A DNA stretch of 34,231 bases from Ruminococcus sp. Phil15 (GTDB lineage Bacteria; Bacillota; Clostridia; Oscillospirales; Ruminococcaceae). The translations under genes and the position numbers were made by a program. Positions 30,269-34,231 of this stretch are shown in pieces. The stretch covers positions 1 to 34,231 of the forward strand of contig MSHC01000036.1 in assembly GCA_001940995.1 (NCBI GenBank), read 5' to 3'. The notes under the pieces were generated by a model that did not search any database, was not told the origin of the DNA, and was given only the letters and a program-made list of their open reading frames with translations. Within the stretch, counting starts at the first letter, position 1. Each line of letters starts with the position of its first letter.

Positions 30269-32287
30269 TTAAAGTCCCTTGGCGTCTGAGAGCGTTATGC
30301 CGTTGTCGCCGAGAGGAATTGCGTGGTCAAGACCTACGAACTTTCCGTTTTCCTGCCACAGCACTTCCTTGACGAAGCTGTACTTTTCCTCGTCCCACGT
30401 TGTGAAGTCATCGAGGACAAGTCCGCCCGTGTCGCCCGAGTTTGCATTAAAGCACCAGAATGTGTGGTGGAGATTATACTTCTTAATAAGCTGACGCATA
30501 TATGTCATCCAGGTGAGGTTCGGCTCTTTCATAAATCCGCCCCATTCGCCTATAAGGAGAGGCGCTGTTTTATCTTCATAGATATAGAACCAATTATCTC
30601 CCCAACAGTCCTCCATAAGGCTGTCGTAGTCGTAGCTACCCTCGAACCAAGGCTGAGCGTAAACGCTCGGGCCGTAGTCGTGCGGCGAATAAACAAGCTT
30701 GTTCTGATACTTTCCTAGGTCGATAGGATAGTCCTTTACGCCTCTCAGGTTTCCGCCCCACCAGTTGAAGTAGTAATCCTCGCTGTCTGTAGAGGAGAAG
30801 TCGCCGTTTGTTTTAATGTCGATAGGATATATCTCCGTGCCTTCTACCATAATGAGGACGTTAGGATTTTTAGCAAGCACTCTTTTTGCGGCTGTTTCAG
30901 CTACATACTTCCAGTTGTTAGGCTCCTTTGAGCCGTTCCATATTGCAGCGGCGCTGCCCTCAAACGGCTTGCCGTGCGGTTCGTTCTTCAAATCGTATGC
31001 TACGATGGTGTCGTTATCCTTATATCTCTCCGCCATCCATTCAAGCGCAGAATAATATTCCTCCACGGTGAAGTTATCGGTGCACCAAAGGTTTATGACG
31101 TGACCCGAGGCATTGGTTTCCGCACTGTGAATATCAATCATGATCTTCATACCGTTTTCCTCGCAGAGCTTTACGACATAATCAAAAATCTGGAGGCTGT
31201 TCATTGAATTGAGAGTGGAGTTATATGCCTGGTTATAATTTGCCTGCGGATACTCGCCTGCCGCCCACTGGTTTATAAGCTCGGCTGAGAAAGGTATTCT
31301 GATAAGGTTAAAGCCGTGGTCTGCTATAGCTTCAACAGACGAAACAAGCTCGCTTCCCCAAAGTCCGTCGAAAATATTTGTTCCTGTGTTATAGCCAAAC
31401 CAGTTAACGCCTGTAATCCAAACCTCTTTGCCGTTTTTATCGACGATCTTATTGTCCTTTACAAACAGCCAGTCGTCGCCCTGTACTGCGTCCTCGCTTC
31501 TCTCCAGCAATGCGTCCACATCGACAGGCTCGTTCTGATTGCCGTTCTGATTGCCGTTCTGGTTTCCGTTATTATTCTCGGCAATCTTTCCTATAATGAC
31601 AACACATTCCTCGCCGTTAAGCCAGACCTTTGACACATTAAGCTCCGTACCGTTGATGCCTAAATTACAGCCTATACTGGCACTCTGCTTTGAACCGATT
31701 GTTCCGTTGTGGTCGTCGTTAGTTATGACAAGCTTGTTTCCCTCGATTTTGTATGTTCCGTTCCAGCCCGTTACGTCGGCAGGATTTTCAAGCTCTATTT
31801 CAACCTTCCAGCCGTCGATCTGCTTATCGTCATAGTTATTCTTGATTGTCATTTCAAGACCGTACATTGTCTTTCCGCCGTCATTCCAGCAATTGCCGGC
31901 TGAATAAGCAAAGATATATGCAGGAGTGTCGGGTATTTCAGGCTGCGAGTTAGTCGAATTACTATCCGAATTGCTATCGGAATTGCCATTTGAACTATCC
32001 CCGGAATTTACATCGGAGCTGACCTCCGAGCTGTCGGCAGGATCCAGCACAGACACAACGGGAGCCGAAACATCGGGAACTGAGCTTGCAGCCGTCGAAC
32101 TTGACGATGAACTGCTGTTTTCCTTGTCCTCTTTGACTGAATTTACCATAAATGTAATTACAACCGCCAAGACCGCTACAACGAGAACGATTAAGATAGC
32201 GAGTCCTGTTCTGATTTCGTTATAACGCTTCTTCGACATATTGTCATTTGCAAAGGTATCGTTAAACCACTTTTTAAGCTTATTCAT
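30269..32287 (-). CDS. Membrane-anchored GH5 endoglucanase with CBM2-like module
   Basis: 672 residues. A cytosolic start (MNKLKKWFND) leads to one membrane helix (about 29-51), then a Ser/Asn/Asp-rich linker (to about 120). A CBM2-like module follows (about 123-234: YSAGNCWNDGGKTMYGLEM, QIDGWKVEIEL, VTGWNG), then an Asn-Gly-Gln repeat linker, and a GH5 catalytic domain (about 272-657) with acid/base Glu436 in YDLKNEPHG and nucleophile Glu581 in LLIGEWGGF. GH5 enzymes cut beta-1,4-glucans (cellulose, xyloglucan, mannan); subfamily is not resolved here. ATG at 32287 is chosen, GAGG 8 nt upstream, rather than GTG 32296 inside the SD. It follows the CBM gene by 10 bp in one operon. No dockerin is present. 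Confidence 0.93.
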   Translation of the reverse strand: MNKLKKWFNDTFANDNMSKKRYNEIRTGLAILIVLVVAVLAVVITFMVNSVKEDKENSSSSSSSTAASSVPDVSAPVVSVLDPADSSEVSSDVNSGDSSNGNSDSNSDSNSTNSQPEIPDTPAYIFAYSAGNCWNDGGKTMYGLEMTIKNNYDDKQIDGWKVEIELENPADVTGWNGTYKIEGNKLVITNDDHNGTIGSKQSASIGCNLGINGTELNVSKVWLNGEECVVIIGKIAENNNGNQNGNQNGNQNEPVDVDALLERSEDAVQGDDWLFVKDNKIVDKNGKEVWITGVNWFGYNTGTNIFDGLWGSELVSSVEAIADHGFNLIRIPFSAELINQWAAGEYPQANYNQAYNSTLNSMNSLQIFDYVVKLCEENGMKIMIDIHSAETNASGHVINLWCTDNFTVEEYYSALEWMAERYKDNDTIVAYDLKNEPHGKPFEGSAAAIWNGSKEPNNWKYVAETAAKRVLAKNPNVLIMVEGTEIYPIDIKTNGDFSSTDSEDYYFNWWGGNLRGVKDYPIDLGKYQNKLVYSPHDYGPSVYAQPWFEGSYDYDSLMEDCWGDNWFYIYEDKTAPLLIGEWGGFMKEPNLTWMTYMRQLIKKYNLHHTFWCFNANSGDTGGLVLDDFTTWDEEKYSFVKEVLWQENGKFVGLDHAIPLGDNGITLSDAKGL

Positions 32288-32297
32288 TTTAAGCACC

Positions 32298-33062
32298 TCA
32301 ATTTACTGATACAGACGGGGTAAACTCTCCGCCGGCTATTACTATAATTCCTATGTTGTCCTCGATTTTCTGTCCCGGAGCAAGAGTTTTTGTGTAGTCG
32401 GCAGGCTTTATAATAAGCTTGCTTCCGCTGACTGTCGCCTCGCAGCCCCATGCCTGGTCAACCTTTGAGCCGTCGGGTACTGCTATGCTTATCGTCCAGC
32501 CGTCAATTTCAGACGACGTTTTATTTTCAATCGTAACGGAAATCTGTGCGTGATATCCCTCGTCGCTCTCCCACGAATTTGCGACCGACGCACTTGCCGT
32601 AAGCTTGCCGTTGCCGACAGGCTTTTGAGTAGTTGTAGTGGTGGTTGTGGTTTCGGGCTTCTTTGTTGTTGCGGTGGTATTCTGCTTCTTTGTTGTAGTA
32701 GTGGTTTCCTGCTCTTTAGTTGTAGTTGTTCCTGTCGATGCGGCAGTAGTGGTCGTGGTAGTTGTTGCATCGTCGGAAACAGAGCTTGTCTGCAAGGTCG
32801 TTGTGTCGCCTGAAAGAGCAGATGTGGCGGCAGTTGTTGTCGTAGTTGTCGTAGTCGTGACGCTCTCAGCGACAGACGAATCGGCAGGACTAGATGCTTT
32901 GATATCGTCCTCTCCCCCGAAAATTCCCGTGAGGCAAAGTCCGACTGTGACAACGCCGATTATCGCAAGTCCGATGATATTCTGCTTTTTCTCTGTAGAC
33001 ATTGACTCTTTGCTGCCGTCCGCAAGAATTGCTTCGGTATTTTTCGCTTTGTTTTCAGCCAT
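32298..33062 (-). CDS. Membrane-anchored CBM2-like protein with Thr-rich linker
   Basis: 254 residues from ATG 33062. A cytosolic start (about 1-26) precedes a membrane helix (about 28-48, IIGLAIIGVVTVGLCLTGIF). A long Thr/Ser-rich linker follows (about 60-145, several runs of 7-9 Thr). The C-terminal CBM2-like module (about 150-254; NSWESDEGYHAQISVTIENK, SSEIDGWTISIAVP) shares the IDGW pattern and layout with the module of the GH5 protein. No enzyme domain: it probably binds cellulose-like glycan at the cell surface. AAAGGA lies 11 nt before the ATG. Longer reading frames upstream are rejected because the promoter -10 covers their ATG at 33104. Confidence 0.85.
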   Translation of the reverse strand: MAENKAKNTEAILADGSKESMSTEKKQNIIGLAIIGVVTVGLCLTGIFGGEDDIKASSPADSSVAESVTTTTTTTTTAATSALSGDTTTLQTSSVSDDATTTTTTTAASTGTTTTKEQETTTTTKKQNTTATTKKPETTTTTTTTQKPVGNGKLTASASVANSWESDEGYHAQISVTIENKTSSEIDGWTISIAVPDGSKVDQAWGCEATVSGSKLIIKPADYTKTLAPGQKIEDNIGIIVIAGGEFTPSVSVN

Positions 33063-33102
33063 TAACGCTTCAGTCCTTTTGTAAGAATTGCTTATCTTAT
33101 TC

Positions 33103-33131
33103 ATTATATAACAATCTGATAAAAATTTCAA
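33103..33131 (-). promoter_or_regulatory. Promoter of the CBM-GH5 operon
   Basis: Minus strand TTGAAA (33126-33131), 17-base spacer, TATAAT (33103-33108). It probably drives the CBM protein, the GH5 enzyme and, by read-through, the SDR. Confidence 0.8.
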
Positions 33132-33147
33132 TAGCCATTCAAAACAA

Positions 33148-33172
33148 AAAGAGCCGTGTTGCGCGGCTCTTT
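33148..33172 (-). terminator. Terminator of the AraC-GGDEF gene
   Basis: AAAGAGCCG and CGGCTCTTT form a 9-bp stem (11 with inner pairs including a G-U). On the minus strand it is followed by TTGTTTTG. It lies 16 bp past the stop and just ahead of the CBM operon promoter. Confidence 0.88.
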
Positions 33173-33187
33173 ATCTTCAAATAAATG

Positions 33188-34015
33188 TTAATCAAAGTAA
33201 ATTGCGTCTTTTTCCGTTCCATGGGAGCTTCTGATCGTATCCATGATCTTGGCGTAGAGGTCGCTGTATCTGAAATGCTCATCGGTGTAAACAGTTGCCC
33301 CTGCGTGAAGTGAAACAGGAATATCCTTGCCGTAGCAGGAAATCGCACTTCCGTTCTGCGAGAGAATGGAATTTGCAAGCTCCAGAACCTTGTTCTTGTC
33401 GGTATAGCCTGTCACTATGACAAACTCATCTCCGCCTATTCTGAATGCCGTCATATCGTCGCCTGCCGCCTTGTCAATTCTTCTGAACGCCTCTAAAATC
33501 ACCTTGTCTCCTGCGCTCCTGCCGATATTTTCATTGATCGGCATAAGTCCGACTATATCCAGACAGAGGACGTAAGTGCCTGCCTTAGATTTAAGCTCGT
33601 CATAAAGCTCGGAAATATTTACTCTTTTACCCATATAATTACCTCCATTAAACGTTATTTCAGGGCCCAGCTTGGGATAGATGCCCGTAAACCGCCACTC
33701 CGACTTGAACTTTGACGGCGGCACTCCCCACAGCTTTGTGAATGCACGAGAGAAAACCTCGGGAGAATTATACTGATACTTCATCGCAATTTCTGTTATG
33801 CTGAGCTTCGAGCGTGCAATCTCCTCTGCGCACTTTGTCAGCCTGCGTTTTGAGATGTACTCTTTTAGGCTTGAATGTGTGCAGTATCTCCATAGCTTCT
33901 GGAGAGATGACAGAGAACAGAAGCAGGCGCTTGCTATATCCTCCTGAGTAATATGCGAGCAGAGATTCTGTTCGATGTACTCAAGTGCGCTGACGAATGT
34001 CCGAAAATTCTTCAC
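33188..34015 (-). CDS. AraC-type DNA-binding domain fused to GGDEF domain
   Basis: 275 residues. The N-terminal part (about 1-107) is a two-HTH AraC domain (ITQEDIASACFCSLSSLQKLW; LSITEIAMKYQYNSPEVFSRAFTKLWGVPPSKFK). A linker leads to a GGDEF domain (about 140-272) with metal Asp153 (CLDIVGLM), INENIGRSAGDKVI and an intact GGDEF at 194-198. GGDEF domains make cyclic di-GMP or bind GTP as sensors. No RxxD inhibitory site is visible five residues before GGDEF, and the usual FKxIND segment is changed. The start is GTG with GGAGG 8 nt upstream. Placed before the CBM-GH5 operon, it may regulate it, which is inference. Confidence 0.88.
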   Translation of the reverse strand: MKNFRTFVSALEYIEQNLCSHITQEDIASACFCSLSSLQKLWRYCTHSSLKEYISKRRLTKCAEEIARSKLSITEIAMKYQYNSPEVFSRAFTKLWGVPPSKFKSEWRFTGIYPKLGPEITFNGGNYMGKRVNISELYDELKSKAGTYVLCLDIVGLMPINENIGRSAGDKVILEAFRRIDKAAGDDMTAFRIGGDEFVIVTGYTDKNKVLELANSILSQNGSAISCYGKDIPVSLHAGATVYTDEHFRYSDLYAKIMDTIRSSHGTEKDAIYFD

Positions 34016-34039
34016 AAGGTTTCCCTCCTTCTTGAAATT

Positions 34040-34051
34040 TGTAACGTTACA
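34040..34051. promoter_or_regulatory. 12-bp palindrome TGTAACGTTACA in the leader of the AraC-GGDEF gene
   Basis: A perfect palindrome centred on CG, with partly symmetric AAAT/ATTT flanks. It lies between the promoter and the SD. A central CG palindrome of this kind is typical of LacI-family operators; no such regulator is in the window. Confidence 0.5.
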
Positions 34052-34093
34052 TTTCAGTAAAGAGTAAGGCCGGTCTTTTTTTACTGTGATTTC

Positions 34094-34122
34094 ATTATAG
34101 CATTAAAAAATCCTCTTGTCTT
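34094..34122 (-). promoter_or_regulatory. Promoter of the AraC-GGDEF gene
   Basis: Minus strand AAGACA (34117-34122, 4 of 6 to consensus), 17-base spacer ending in TGC, TATAAT (34094-34099). The extended -10 may make up for the weak -35. The leader is about 70 nt. Confidence 0.6.
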
Positions 34123-34179
34123 GATTTTTTGAGCAATATTTGCATTTGGCATGGTTTTTCGGAATTTTCCGCAAATAAA

Positions 34180-34206
34180 AAAGAGCCTGAAAAGTTCAGA
34201 CTCTTT
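34180..34206 (-). terminator. Terminator of a gene beyond the right edge
   Basis: AAAGAG-C-CTGAA and TTCAG-A-CTCTTT form an 11-bp stem with one mismatch and a 3-nt loop. On the minus strand a run of T (TTTATTTG) follows, so it ends a minus-strand transcript entering from the right. The last 25 bases hold too little to name that gene. Confidence 0.7.
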
Positions 34207-34231
34207 GATGTGTCGGCGATACCAATTTTCC

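Noticed and set aside
1-34231. CRISPR array, insertion sequence, prophage or integrase
   Set aside because: No regularly spaced repeats, transposase or phage-type genes are seen anywhere in the window.
34207-34231. Gene fragment at the right edge
   Set aside because: Only 25 bases remain past the terminator, with all frames open or nearly so; nothing can be identified.

Overview
The window is a stretch of chromosome from a low-to-mid GC Gram-positive anaerobe of the Clostridia, most likely an Oscillospiraceae (Ruminococcus or [Eubacterium] siraeum-like) gut or rumen bacterium. The grounds are the Firmicute gene order (SRP RNA-dnaX-ybaB-recR; mraZ-rsmH-ftsL-PBP-murE), strong AGGAGG ribosome binding sites, near-consensus TTGACA-N17-TATAAT promoters, a meso-DAP type MurE, and membrane-tethered plant-polysaccharide proteins with Thr/Ser-rich linkers. 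Genus-level assignment is inference. Nearly everything is on the minus strand.

Layout: (1) 1-335, two tRNA genes, each with its own promoter. (2) 335-5000, housekeeping genes: ribosome rescue (rqcH), a Nif3-like protein, trmK, a DUF1858 protein, a zinc-ribbon protein and a small sigma factor, with a tRNA-like relic between the last two. (3) 5071-7251, a DivIVA-like coiled-coil protein followed by a lone fumarase-type beta subunit. (4) 7297-8376, a CorA magnesium channel behind a short leader that encodes a 16-residue Pro-Asp-Pro peptide and can form two mutually exclusive helices. (5) 8449-21700, the division and cell wall cluster read in the order mraZ, rsmH, ftsL-like, PBP, murE, murF, ftsW/spoVE, murG, murA, ftsQ, ftsZ; mraY, murD and ftsA are not in it. 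(6) 21720-21940, an intergenic segment with nested inverted repeats. (7) 21957-24802, recR, ybaB, dnaX and the SRP RNA. (8) 24832-27478, an AraC regulator divergent from a GH51 arabinofuranosidase and a small Cys-rich protein. (9) 27519-34206, accessory surface genes: a lipoprotein, a C-terminally anchored secreted protein, a short-chain dehydrogenase, a membrane-tethered CBM protein plus CBM-GH5 endoglucanase operon, and an AraC-GGDEF fusion.

How parts fit: region 5 makes lipid-linked peptidoglycan precursors and the septal machinery; region 7 handles replication clamp loading, recombination repair and membrane targeting of proteins; regions 8 and 9 point to growth on arabinoxylan and cellulose-like glucans, with sugar-type and c-di-GMP-type regulators beside the enzymes.

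The most striking observation is the corA leader. A PDP-containing leader ORF with a perfect SD ends exactly on one strand of a helix (GTGAGGGC with GCCTTCAC) that competes with a hairpin hiding the corA SD. This is the expected layout of a magnesium sensor that works through ribosome drop-off on an acidic/proline nascent chain, as known for enterobacterial MgtL, here in a Firmicute-type genome. The element is read from sequence only and is untested.
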